From positions 16,493,501 through 16,557,500 of the forward strand of contig CM061092.1 in assembly GCA_030770545.1 (NCBI GenBank): a DNA stretch of 64,000 bases, given 5' to 3'. Of this stretch, positions 12,601 through 25,560 are shown piece after piece (positions within the stretch are counted from its first letter, which is position 1; each line of letters opens with the position of its first letter). A program made the translations under genes and the position numbers. The notes under the pieces are model-generated. The model did not search any database, had not been told where the DNA came from, and worked only from the letters and a program-made list of their open reading frames with translations. This DNA comes from Macropodus opercularis (lineage: Eukaryota > Chordata > Actinopteri > Anabantiformes > Osphronemidae).

Positions 12601-13789
12601 AACATCCTGCATCAAAAGATATACACAAGTAAAGGTATGTGTACATGACTAGCAAAATAAATAAAGTCTTAAAACTGAGCCATAAACAACAATTAAAAGA
12701 AAGAAAATGCTTGATGTGATGTGGGGATATGCTGCGGGCTGTTCTGATGTCAGCTGATAAGCTGAAACGAAGGCAAGTAATGACTTTTTTCATTAATGAC
12801 CTGTTCCAGTCATATAATGAGGATTTACAGCATACTTACCAAATATTAGAGCTTTCTAACAGTGCTATTTAAAACACAGAGGCTAAAAGCGGATTTTAAA
12901 TGTTAATCATTTTACGTGCAGAACCTGGGGCCTGCCTCAGCCTATGAACTGAAGCTTAAAGGGGTGCGGGCTCATTCTTGCCTGGACACTGGTTGTTATA
13001 TATTTTTTTTAACCAAGCAGCAGAAAATCCAATTATTAGCAACAACCCAATTACTTTCCCCTCAGACTCAGCGGCTCAAATCCAAGGTTGGATTTGTGGA
13101 TTAGCAAGGTTTATCGATAGACTCCTAAAAAGGGAAGCAACAATGTCAAATTTCCGGGCTGCCTGCGCTCTTCCGGGATTTGGGAGTCTGAGGGTGACAT
13201 GATCATTGAGAGGGGCAGCTAATGAGTGAGAGAGGGAGGGAGGATGGGAAGAGCAGACAACCGTCCCTGGACAGTAGATCACAGTTAGCAGTTAGGTCAA
13301 AAGAGCAAGTAGGGCCTGTCGATGGAAACCCAGCCGCTAATAAAGTCATATTGACTTTACAGGCACACTTAATGCTGTGAGTTACTTGATAGTGAAAGTG
13401 CCGCAGTATTTGTAAGTCAATTAGAGGGGGTGGGTGAAGCACATGGCTTGGCTGTCACTCTAACCTGTGGAAGATTACACTGGACACTGACCTTTGACCT
13501 CAGCCGTTCAGAAACATCTGCAGATCACTTCTCCGGCAAGGCAGGCTGTAATTGCTCTGAATCACTTACTGTATTGATTACAACAAACCGGATTCACAAT
13601 TAAATGGAATATATAAACAAAGAAGAAGGCGGTGTCAAACTGTGAAAGGAAAGCGCTACACTCAAGGTTATGAAACCACCATTAAGTGGCTTTTTTTTTT
13701 AATGCTAGACCCAGTACTTCTACTTCTGTCAAAGTGGGTCAAAAAGTAGCTGGAAATGAATTACTCATTAAATGAAACACTTCAGTTCC

Positions 13790-14240
13790 TTAATAATGAG
13801 ATCCATGAATGATATGTGCCACCTGCTAAATTTGCAAATATCCCCCCTAAAAGCCTTGTAAGCTTCATCAAACTAATCGTAGCGGACAGCCACCAAATAG
13901 AATCTATTCTGAATTCTCCATTTGTGACTGTGCAGAGCAGGTGAAGTCTTTTGGCAATAATTGACTGGGAGGTACGCCGTTCTCTATTAATGTGCAAGGA
14001 TTAAATTTAACACCCACCTTATATAGTTCTGCTGGGAATCATATTGCGCTAAAGCCCACAGTAACCTGAGGTACCTCTTTCATTATTGCCTAATTAACCT
14101 GCTAATAGCCATGTCCTTACTGCTTCGTCTCTTTAATTACTCTGCGGCCTGCGACACGTTCCAACTGTGTCAGTCAGCTCTCTGTCCTATCACAGCTTTT
14201 AGGAGATCAATTTCTGTTGGCTTAGCTCTAAAATAAGCTG
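13790..14240. promoter_or_regulatory. Candidate conserved non-coding element
   Basis: Repeat-free stretch with CATTATTGCCTAATTAACC, CTGCTAATAGCC and CTTTAATTACTC around 14080-14145, plus GGCAATAATTGACTGGG near 13953. Homeodomain and SOX-like cores are dense. The enhancer function is inferred from texture and context. Confidence 0.35.
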
Positions 14241-15044
14241 TTTATTAACAGCTATTTTCATCCTTAGTAGAACTTAGTAACGAACGGCTGGGATACGACT
14301 TCCCACCGCTCTCACTCTGCCTCGACGATTTTGGCTGTGAGGCGATGCAGGTCGCAGGCAGACGACAGTGGAGGCTGAGAGTTGGGCGTGTAACCACTAG
14401 ATGTCCTTTGCAGTAAAGCCAACAAGCCTGAGTGAGTCTGGCCACTGCACGGGAGAAAAGCCAAAAAGGCAAGAGTCATACAGCTTCATCACGTTAGTCA
14501 TCCACATGAGACGCTGTCATTAATTGTAATAACGACTGAGTGTCAAGTCTCTGATTCAGGGCCAACACATCATGCAAACATTTGTGGCCACTCAGCAGAG
14601 TTTCTTAATACGACAGCAAAGAGCTCAACTTTTTACCCTTCAGATCTTCGTGATAAACATTAGCACAACTGTCTTCTCACGTAACTACTTATTTGAACTC
14701 TTGGCCTTTTCTCTACCGATGTTTGAAGGATTCCTATCAGCCAGGCATCTGGCATGTCATAAAGGTTTTCCTTTTATATATGATATTTTGGGGTTTTCCT
14801 GCACAGTTTTCAATGCTTAGCATTACAAATGTTGATATGACCAGAGCGTTATGCAATGATTTTATCATGACAGTCATGTCCATACGTTGTTGTTGTTTTT
14901 AAAGCTGTGAATTTCAACTCATTTTTGAGTTGCCAGTTGTTGTTTTTTTTAAAAGACATTATTATAATTTCAAGATTTAAATTACAGGGTTGTTATATCT
15001 GTATATACATATATACATATATGTGTGTATACTGCATATATATA

Positions 15045-15047
<3 letters not shown>

Positions 15048-15102
<55 letters not shown>
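15048..15102. repeat. (AT)n microsatellite
   Basis: An uninterrupted TA/AT run of about 55 bp, preceded from about 14997 by interrupted ATATAC/ATGTGT sequence. It keeps a plus-strand frame open as Tyr-Ile repeats, which is not a protein. Confidence 0.95.
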
Positions 15103-15106
<4 letters not shown>

Positions 15107-15579
15107 TAAAGCAAAGATTATGTCACTGAATAAAACAAGGCTGAGGGGCAACTGTGCAAGTGAATATACTACTATCTGCTGTCATTTCCCTCTAGACGTA
15201 CAACCAGTGGAGCATTTAAGTCGCTAGACATAGTCAAGGTTCAGACAAGTGAATTTATGTGTTAAGTTGGTGACCCCCCCTCCTCCCCACACTGTCTCAA
15301 AGGCCCAACACAGATAGCAAGTTCCATTAGGAATTTCAAGTCGAATTAAGGTGCTTGGGGAGGACACATTAACACATGTGCCGCTTCTGTAGTTAAATGT
15401 CAGAATGGGAATGAGGCCTGTGACTTTATATTCCATTAGCCACTGCCTCGTGTTTCCCTGCTGTGTATCTAAATAAATAATCAAGACAGCCTCCAAAACA
15501 CGAATCATCTTTTCACAATAATAGAAAATTAATGGCTCTGCTTGGGTAAGTAAATTACACCAAGAACATCCCACAGCCT

Positions 15580-15840
15580 AAATCACTGCTGAGGGATGAT
15601 GACAAAGGATGCATTATAGGCCACAGCAAAAAGGAAACCACTCGTCCAGAAAATTCAGAAATCTGAATAAAATGTCGGGGCTTTCAAGTTCTTTACAATC
15701 ACCTTGCCTGGAAGTCTAATTCAGTTTGGCTTCTTATTAATTCATAAGCCATTAGTAACATATTTCTCAAACAAAAAGCCCCTGACAATGGAAAAGGAGT
15801 GCACTTGGGAGCAGTACGTGCAATTATCATTTAAGCATGG
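15580..15840. promoter_or_regulatory. Candidate conserved non-coding element
   Basis: Complex, repeat-free sequence with GTCTAATTCAG, CTTATTAATTCATAAGCC, CCATTAGTAAC and CAATTATCATTTAAGC. The clustered homeodomain cores make it enhancer-like. The assignment is inference. Confidence 0.3.
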
Positions 15841-18748
15841 ACGATTTAAAAGAACTTTCAAAGAAACGGTTTAGAGTAGGGTCTTGAAAGATGCAAAGAC
15901 TTGAACCATTTTATGGGGTATTAGCCAGATATATTCGAATACAGCTGAGGTGTATTCCTGCCGTTGAGTAAGTATAACACCTGTCATGCTAAATCATGTA
16001 CACAACCAACTACAGTACTGTGAAGAGTAAAGCCAGGATATGAGACTCTAAACTAACAGTAAGCTAATGCTGCCAGAATAAAATCAGGAAATCACAAAAG
16101 TAATTGCAAATCATCACGTGTAGGTTGTATACCTGTTCGTTCATCCCACGTGCAAAATGTTTAGATGTAAGTCAGAGCAATGAAAACAATCAACGTCACA
16201 TTAATATGTTTAGTATGCGAAAATGAATTTTCCGATTTAAATTCCGAGGTCACAAACAGCACGACCCCCTTCTTTTGTGGACTTTGTGATTTTAAACCAC
16301 TCGACTTCACGCTTTGTTCCTCTCACACTTCATTGCTGCTTAGACAGCAGCATCATTAAGACTCATCCCATTAAACAAGATTACGAAATTTCATGGTTAG
16401 TTATCAGGTAGTTGCTGAGATATTTCAACCTATTTTGTATTTCAAACTGGACAGATCAAGAAATTCAAAGATGTCACTTGGAAGTTCATACAATAAACGC
16501 AAAATGTATTAATAACTAATTGCTACAATCCAGAGCTTCAGCGCTGCGTTTCCTGTGCTACTTTTTGGACAGTTTCTCATCAACCTGACCTCTTACGCTC
16601 GTTTCCAGTGATGCCCTGCTTTAAATTAACACTATTCCAGACTTTCACACCTGAGATCTGATCTGACATGTGTAACCATTTTTTCTACTATTGGAGTCTT
16701 TCACAGCCAAAGACATGGCTAATTACAGCATAGCCAGTGTAACGGATGTCATAGAAAGAGCCCTGATAAACTAAAAAGGCAAATGGTTATAAAAAAAACA
16801 CCTTAGAGGAAATATGTGTGGTAAAGGCATACAAAGACCTTAACAGCAGCTATGTCCATAGTGGAGCAGGTGTTAATCCCATCTCATTTCCCCACATAAA
16901 CACCTTTCTCTCCCTGCACATAAATTATTAGCGCAGATGCAACTGACTGTTTATTTTTTAAACAGGATGAGCAAGCCGCAGCGTATGAAAAGGCAAAAAG
17001 ACGCTCTATAAGCTGATACAGGTTAGAGGGGAGAGCGGGGAGACCCGGGATAGAGAGCACCTGGGGAGTCATGAATAAGTCACGCAGCCCCTGGACCTTC
17101 CTCTGAAGGTACCGAGGCTCTGACATGGGGCCAATTCACGCGATAGCACTGAAATGTCCTGCAGATGCAAGGGATTCAGATACATACATATGGGTATGGT
17201 GTGCACGCGTTTAGGCTGCGTTGTGTATGGTACGTGTGTGAGTACACCAGGCAACTCCATCCATCCTCCAGAGACCCACGCCGTCAACGTCAGCTTTTCA
17301 AAGTGATGTTTTCTCCTCCAGTGAGGCCAGCGTGGCGTCAGCTTGCCAGATCATTTAGCTTCCAGTTCAAATAATGACTGTAATCATGCAATTAAGACCT
17401 GAGAGGCAGCCAGGCCAATAGCTAGCAACATCTGAACACACTGCAAATTAGGATTCTGTGGGGGATACAAACATTATAATGGTGACATATGCGTGCTTCC
17501 TTCCACACAAACAGCTATAGCTATGTAAGAATTTTTTCTAGTTATAATAACCTTCAAGATCACTCGCTACGTTTTTGGAAACTGAAAAGTATTTACAGAA
17601 TAATCCCTCGCCAGTGCACTGTTTTTACTCAAGTACCAACACGAGGTGCTGACTTTTTTTTTTTTTCTTGGCTGCCTGAATAGCCTTTCAAGGACCGCAG
17701 TGAGACACTGGGCAGCAGCAATGAGATATTTGGCATTTTCAGGTAGGAAAAAGTCCAAGCTGGCCTTACATTCAGAAATAACACAAGTTCTTAAACTATT
17801 GACTGCACTGAAGCAGTAGACTTCAAAAGGTCCTTCTGACCTGTTTGCTGAGGAGCCTCAAACCAAGTTTTTTTTTTTTCTGCTTCTTCTTCTTCTCCCT
17901 CCCCAGTACTGTGCGTTTCATTATTAATATGTTTTTTCTCAAGTTTCTCTCTGACCCAAGACATTAAATAAAACATTGTATGGTTCATGAAAGATTATGA
18001 AAGAGCAGAACGTAAGCAGCGGGAGGTGTAAACTCAGCACAATTCATTCTGGTATATAATGTCAATGCCAGCAACCCCCCTCTCGCCCTACCTCCATGCC
18101 CTGCAGGCATATTGGCGGAACTACCAATGGATGCTAAGCTTTTTCCGACAAAGCTCCGAAGATAAAGTATCTTCCTTTTATCCCTTCTGCAAATCAATTC
18201 TGGGCCTTACAGCAAAATCCCATAAAATAACTTCAAACACCACTACTTACTCCAAAAATTTGTATTATGGCTATATCTCTTTGAACCCTTACCAGTGAAG
18301 TTTTGGAGGAAAATGATTTAAGTGTTATCTGCTAAGACATCAGCATGTCAGCACTTCACCTCAGTTTTTCTTCACATGTCAACCTGAACCTTGTATTTCT
18401 CTCCTTGTGTTTGGTTTTTGATTGCTTCTAACCATCCAGGCCTGGTGATAAATACAAATGCTGCTTGTAAACTTAATGGCTGTAGTAAGTGCAAACAAGA
18501 TGGTATGAAGCCCTGCTGGTGCTTCACGCGCACCCAGCTGCTGAAATATTCATTCTCTTCACTTTTCTTCAACAATGTGATAGAAACTGAAGCTGATAAG
18601 ACAAGTAACTGAAGAGCAGCGCGTCTGTCAGGGGGTGATTACCGACAGAGCCACATAGCCTATTGATTGAATCATATAAAAACGCATCTGTACAAATGCA
18701 CAATGTTGTACGATTACCTGCTTATACAATTAGGAAACTTTAAACCTA

Positions 18749-18802
18749 TTTACAGTAGTACTGTAAAGTAATAAATGTTACTAGGTAACATTTACTGTAA
18801 AC
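18749..18802. repeat. Pair of adjacent palindromes
   Basis: TTTACAGTAGTACTGTAAA (18749-18767) is palindromic with 9 bp arms around one base. AAATGTTAC and GTAACATTT (18773-18793) form a second hairpin with a 3-base loop. TACTGTAAA recurs directly just after it. The DNA could extrude cruciforms; no known repeat family is recognised. Confidence 0.8.
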
Positions 18803-21800
18803 TACAAATGTCATATCAGGAACTTACCATGACTGATCACTTATATGAGACATTGATTTGTTGCCTAATTAAATACTTCAAGAGGTCACAGCATAGCAGA
18901 AAAAAAAACTCCCACATGCTAAATTTTAACTCCAAATCCACATGGTGTAGCCTTAAGCTACCGTACAGAAAACTGATACTGAGCTGATGTGAGATAAGGC
19001 AGTGTTCTAACATTTAGAGTAGGCAGTGGTACAAATTTAATCTTTCTGCCCAAAAAGACGCATTTGATAGACACTTCTTCTCTGTTGTGCTAACCAACAG
19101 CGACTGTTGGCCTATCTGTGGGATGAGTACAGAGCTCTGAGATCAGAGGAGGCTTGAAACGGTGACCTGGTAGTCTTGGCACGGTCACGCGGTCTTCCTG
19201 GGCTCCTCTGGCCTCTGTCAGCAGCACAAAAAAATGGTTGCACATGCTTTCACTTTAAGGGAAAAAGAGGAAACACTGCATGCCCAGTGAATCAATACCT
19301 TCACTTCTCTGTGAGGATAAACACCAGCAATTGCAGAAGTCACAATAATGGAGAAGTTAGTATGGGCCTCAAATATACAATGTACCCACAACACCAAAAG
19401 CTTCAAATGTCATGTTAGATGCACCTACTGGTCATTATTTACTTTTGTAAAACTTCTTTGCAAGAAAATACTTACGCGTGCGCAAACACGTGATCCATGT
19501 TCTTGGCATTGGGCATAAACCCATTAGTACCTACGAAGCTACCCAGAGAACTGCATTTGAGAGACGACTGTTTGTCTTCTCTTTCTGTGTTTCTTGTGTC
19601 AAACATGTGTTTACTGTGTGTTGACAGTGGGACCAATGAAAGGACAAATCAACATCCCGTGGATGGCCAGGTGCATTGTTTATACATGGCATGTCAGATA
19701 AAATGAATCTAATTAGAAGGAATAATCTAGATTTTAAATACTTTAGAGGAAACACAATCGTGGGGAAACAGGGGATCTGTTCAAAGCCTGATTCTCTGCA
19801 CTCGCCTTCTCCTCGCTCGCAGGTGAACAACAGCAGTCTGGTGGGCAAGCCTGAGGCAAACCTTGACGTGAATCAGTCACTTACTAAGTGGCCTATTATA
19901 CCCATGAAGACCTCTGTGTGTCAAAACACCACTCACATCCTTACAAACCAACCGACATTAACAGAACACAAATCGTGCACAGACAAGACAGTTAGAATGT
20001 GATATATTTACAACAATACATTAACAGATGATTGCTGACGGCTCTCGTGTTTCTTATTAATAGTTCAACATTAATCGTTTTGGATATGTAAACATTTTAA
20101 CTGGAGATTTGTATCTAGTGCATTGTTTTAAAGAGTTACAACTTGTACAAATATACAGGTTGGTACCAGAGTATCACAGTTTTATTCCTAGAAACTCAGT
20201 ATGAGTTTGTGGTATGTATTGAGGTTTTGATCCATTACTAATAACTATAGGTCACAGATATAGCAGCATATAAGTCCATCGTCCCATCCATTGCAAATCT
20301 GTTAAATGTGGAAGTAGTAATGTAGAAGTCATAAATACTAAGTACTGACAACATGTAAATGTGTCACAATTGTACTAAAATATTGTATGTGAGTAAACAC
20401 ACTTACTTTTTTAGCTTTCCCCATCTCAGTACAGAAAGAATTACAAAGGAGGATATGTTACTCCATTTAGATAAGTGTTATTTGCCATCAACAGTGGTGT
20501 AAGCTGCACAAGTATTCATGAGAATGCATTTGAATAATTCAGAGTGCTCTTGCCAACTGCTAAGGGAGGCCAAGTGACAGTCTGTGCATTATCCTTTGAT
20601 CAAGGGTTCCATAAGAGCGTAGCATCGGCCACACCGGAGAAAAAAGCATATTTAGGCCAACGCGAATGCACAAATCCAAGATGACAGAGCAACCAAGCAG
20701 TAAGCCACATCCGAATCCTTTCACCAGCTGATGAACCAAGTGGTTTAGCATTGTGTTAAACAGAAAAGATCCATCAAATAAAAAACACCCCATCTGGTGG
20801 TTCAACACGAGAGACCAAATCCATATTCCCCATTGTTATGTCTTTTTTGGGAATTAAATAAAAGCTCCTGTTAGTATGAGCATACACAAAACAGTTGCTG
20901 GGTCAGAGGTAGGTTCGGTACATAGGGTCCATTTAGGTAAAGGATTATAACCCAACTGACTAATAACTTTGCTGCCGTCGCACTACTGTGGAAGTAAAAC
21001 GATTCATATTCGAAAAGCATGAAGAGCGAAGACAAGCAGAACAAAGGAAAACGGGGCACAGTGAGAGGTGATGCTCAAATTCTAGAGCCTACACCTTTGG
21101 ACAGCAAATCCCCAGATGCAGCCCTGTACAAACTAAATCATTTGAATAAACTTTGTCACAGAATCAAGCATTGCACCACCCAGGCATAAGCTACAACACA
21201 AAAAAAGTCACTTGCTGCTCTGAAATGGTTTGTCACTGAAATGAAATGTGATGTGGAGCGATTTTCCATGCATTTGCCTCTCAATTATGGATAGTGATTG
21301 TAATTTGTTCAGAAGGCGCCCGAACACTGAAGAGTTTTATCTCCTTCACGGTTTTCCAGAATAATTCACGGCTGGAAACAGTTACAGATTTGAGTAAATA
21401 TTCTCCAGTGATTGTAGAAAAAGGACTCCAAGGCGTAATTACAACATTGACGACAGTGGAAAGGTTGCTCCTCTAAAAAAAAAAAAATCTGAGGATGAGG
21501 AATTTTGTACGTGCCGATACTCAGTTCAGTGACAGTTAGACAGGAAATTCATGATGAAGAGGAATCTTTCACTGACTAGTTCAGGGTTTTACTGCCGGCT
21601 TCTCAACGACAGGGTTCTTTGGTAGACGTCTCTCTCTGCGTAACACTCCTGTAAGTGCTATTTGTTGCCCCCCACAAAAATCAGCAATATCCCAGATTAA
21701 TAATACAACATCTCCATCTCCATCTAAACGAGCTCAGCCAGAAAAAAAAAACAAAAAGAAAAACATGAGATGTGTGATATGAGAGATTTGTGGCCTTTGC

Positions 21801-23797
21801 CAGAAACCTCAACTGTCATCTTGACTTTTTAAAAGAAAACCTGCAAGGAAAGTAATCCACATTTATTTACCGTAACAGTAATGAATGTAACGTCACATAT
21901 TGTTGTTATTCTTGTTGTTGTAGAAAATGGCCAATACTAAACAGAAACCTAGCGGTTAGTTTGTGCTTTTGGAATGACTTCACTGGGATAATGTGAGAGG
22001 TTATCTTTTTAGTTTTTCAACAGGCGTCAGCTAATTTCTTATACAAATAGTGGGCTATTATTATTATTGCTATTATGGAAGCTAAAGCCATGTGATTGGC
22101 TAAAGAGGTGTAGGACTGGGGTTCTACGATGTCAAGTCTGTAATGTCTAAAAATTCAATTTGTGTTAGATCGATAAATGGTGCCCTTCATTAATTCTTTT
22201 CTGTGTTGTCAAACATGATTATGGTAATGGGATGAACCACAATAACAACAAGGGCTGAACATGGCCTAAAGTTTTAAATTTGTCCACACAAGTTTGCTCG
22301 TAATTTTGTTATTCACAGCAGAGCTTGAGCCACTGTGTAGCTTGCCCACCGGTTTCCTTTCCCTTGCCGCTGCCACATCCACTAGAAAGAGCAGCAGTAA
22401 ACTGTGTTATCTCATCTGGGCCTTCTGTGCCATGTATGCAGCGAGCAGAGACTTGGTGGGGAGGCTCTGTAAACACAGCGTTACAGGGAGCAGACATGTC
22501 TGCCTCCTGAAACATCAGTCTCACACTGAGGCTGTCAAAGAAACGAGGCACAGACTCACAGCACAACTCGCACAATGGGAACGGACCTGTGGCATCACTT
22601 TCAAATGCAATCAGAGCACAGAGAGGCAAAACAATGAAATGAAAGGGTTCAGTGTATTTTAGCTGAATATGTCACATCTGAAAAGCTACAAATGAAGTTT
22701 TGTTTAAAGGGTTTAAAAAAAAAAACATGACCCGTGTTTAAGGCAGGTGAACAGATACAAGTCACTGTCTTAAATCGCACAAACCAAAATGAAATCACAG
22801 CGATATTTGGATTGAAAATAGTCACTTTGCTCACCAACATGAAAGAAATATGCAAAGTCTTCTCTCTCACACTGCTGAGAAGCAGTATAATCGTTCGTAA
22901 ACTTGAGATTTTACCAAAACTAGCAGGTTTCCTGTCATTGTTTCAACACCACCCACTCAGAAGCCAAAAAAAGCAGACAGCAAGAGAGTGAAAACGCAGC
23001 CATTTATGGGATGCCTTATACACTGAGCACACATTCTGCCATCAGTCTGAATGTTTTGAGATGTTAGATGCTATAAAAGCACTGGATAATGATTGTCGGA
23101 GACTCTACCACTTGCTGTTTTTCTTCACGCAGACACACCCGTCATTCTCTGCTTTAATTGAAACCATTTCCTCCGTTATGTCTCCACGTCTCATCAGAGT
23201 CTTCAATGAGCCTGGCAGAGGTGCTTTAAGGCAGCCCCGCCGCCAAAAGGATCAGACCTTTGGGGTGATCTGTAGCCTGAGAAGACAGCGTTTACGGGAC
23301 GTCTTTTAAAGCAGCTGTTTTCCTGGCTGCTTGACTGGCTTTGGTCCAGGCTTCCTGTGACTGGGACAGTCAGGGAGCCGGTGCGATGCAGCCGCTGTGA
23401 TGTCCTCATTTAAAAAGTTCTCGCTCCGAGTTGTGTGCTGTTCAATCCTGCGGCACTTAGGGAGAAAACAGCCGCTTGAGAGCGCTTTGATATGTAGAAA
23501 TATGAAGGCATCATATTTATCCCCTATCCCCTTCATGGAGAATGCCTGGATGAAAGCAGCAGTGGGAGCAGGCTGAAGGCTGAGGATTAACAGTGACATA
23601 ACATGAAGAGGGGTCTGTCAGCACAGTGACACCTCGTTTCGCCTGCCATTGTCTGATTACCCCAACAGCAGCCCACCAATGACAGGGATGATCACAGGAA
23701 GGCGGGAAGAACACAACTGTCAGGCTTAGGTTGCAAAGCCAATTCCCACCATTTCTACTCCTCCAAATCAGATTTTAGACAAGAAGAAACAAGAGAG

Positions 23798-23866
23798 CAA
23801 TGAAGAGAGAGAGAGTGAGAAAGGGTGGAGGAGGAGGAGAACGAGAAAGAGTGAGGGAAAAGGACA
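23798..23866. repeat. Polypurine tract
   Basis: About 70 bases almost entirely A and G on the plus strand (GAGAGAGAGTGAGAAAGG type, then GGAGGAGGAG). Such tracts can form triplex DNA. It holds open a low-complexity Arg/Glu/Gly frame that is not a gene. Confidence 0.8.
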
Positions 23867-25194
23867 CACGGACAGCTTACAGGGGATACAAACCAAAAGA
23901 TTATGGTAATCTTCCCTCCTTTGTCCCCTGCGAAATGTTTTCGTACTACGCCTTTTATCTGTGTAAGAAGGGATGTGAACCTCTTCAGTTAGTGACAGTG
24001 GGCACTTTCTGTGTGGTTTCTGGGTAATTAGCACCAGTAGCAGGCCCTTTCTTTTTCTCTGCTCAAGCTTATGGTCTTCTTAGGGACGGCAACAGGGGAT
24101 TCCCCCCGCCCTCCAACCCCCTCTGTCTGCTGTTAAGGAGCGATTCCCAGCCCAGGCCGAGCCACAACAACCATCTGTTAGCGCTGGACGGATCAAAACC
24201 TTCAGAGAATCTCAGCAACACTGACAATCAAATGGACAGCTTAGGTTCAGACAGGTGACTGAATTAATTATTCTATTCAGGGCGCAGCGGAGACGTTTTC
24301 AACAGAGTGGCCAATGGACTGCTCATATGTTCTGCTCAGTTTGTTGTTACTGTGTCTGTACTGTGGGAAACAATTAGGCAAATGCAATTTAATTTCAGGG
24401 AACAGTTTAAAAAAAATGAATTTAACTTAGATCTTCAGCCCGCCAAGGAACACACCAGCTAAGTGAATCAATTAGAAGCACAAAAAACGTTTTGAATATG
24501 TTTTGACTTTTCTATTTCCCTCGGTGGTCATTTCACAGGGAGGGGGACTGACTGCTAATCTTTTTTCCCATGCAGAGTGACAGAAGCTAAAGGATAAATT
24601 GGCTGCTGGCACCACAAACGCGTCTTTTCAATTCGGGATAGTACCAATACAAGATCTAAAAGAACACCCAAAGCTTACGCTCATCATATCAACTGGGGCT
24701 TTTCATCGGGGGGTCAAAGGTGGCCCTCAGATATAGTGCTATACAAGAGATCGGTGGTGCTGGGACTTCTACACCTAATAAAGGCACACACAGCGTTAAT
24801 GGTGATACATTTCTTGATCAGAAGTGTTGGCACTCTTGTGTGAATTTGTGCTTTTTTTCATCGCTCTTTGATGCTTGTTCTCATTTTTCTTCTTCAACAA
24901 CACCTCCTCTCTCCACTCCAGTGGACGAACCCTCTTTTTGTTGTGGTTCAAGCTGCATCTTATTGTCTCTGTCACGGGTGCTTTGTCTTACCAAGGCCTG
25001 CTGCACCCACAGAAAAGCAGGGGGGCTTCATCAAAGCCTGGGTGAGATGGACTCAACAACAGTGGATTAAGGTCTTCTGCATGATAAAGTCCCTACCTAG
25101 GGGTGGAATTAACTTAATATGTGAAAGAATGTTATTGAGAGGGAATAAAGTGCCAAAGAGCTCTGTCATTCTCTTCGTAATGTCCTAATCCAGT

Positions 25195-25560
25195 GCCTGA
25201 CACAGAGACCTTGGGCTGGAGTTTGTTAATCACAGAGATGCCCATCTGTATTCCCTGTCCTTTAAGCTATTTAAACTTCGCCTAAACTCAATTATTGTCC
25301 CTGGGAGACCAAAATGGCATATTAAGTTACGCCAAAGGGTATTGGACCAGGGAGAAAAAGGATTCCCAGCCTGAGAGCGAGGAGATGTCAACGCAGCCAA
25401 ATTAATACAGCTAAACAGATTAGAGGCAGATCTATAGACCTGAAAAACAACGTGACAATAGGTTAAAGAGAGGAGGATTCTCACTTTCAAAGCATCCTCT
25501 AAACTGTTAAGCAACCTAATCATGGAGGATCCTACATTTCTCTATTTTCAGATGGCCGAA
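25195..25560. promoter_or_regulatory. Candidate conserved non-coding element
   Basis: Repeat-free stretch with GTTTGTTAATCACAGAG, CTCAATTATTGTCCC, CCAAATTAATACAGC and AACCTAATCATGG. Homeodomain, Otx-like TAATC and SOX-like ATTGT cores cluster. Inferred enhancer; no alignment available. Confidence 0.33.

Larger units (their letters stand above)
12601..18700. other. Intergenic desert segment
   Basis: No gene recognised. It holds an AT microsatellite at 15048-15102, polypyrimidine tracts around 17650-17666 and 17869-17902, two CACGTG E-boxes near 16119-16153, and the enhancer-like stretches 13790-14240 and 15580-15840. Open frames are short and have no domains. Confidence 0.7.

Noticed and set aside
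14907..15227. Plus-strand 106-codon frame rich in Tyr-Ile
   Set aside because: It is a translation of the AT microsatellite.
22294..22662. Plus-strand 122-codon frame with an opposing 106-codon frame
   Set aside because: It starts with TTG, both strands are equally open and no domain is seen.
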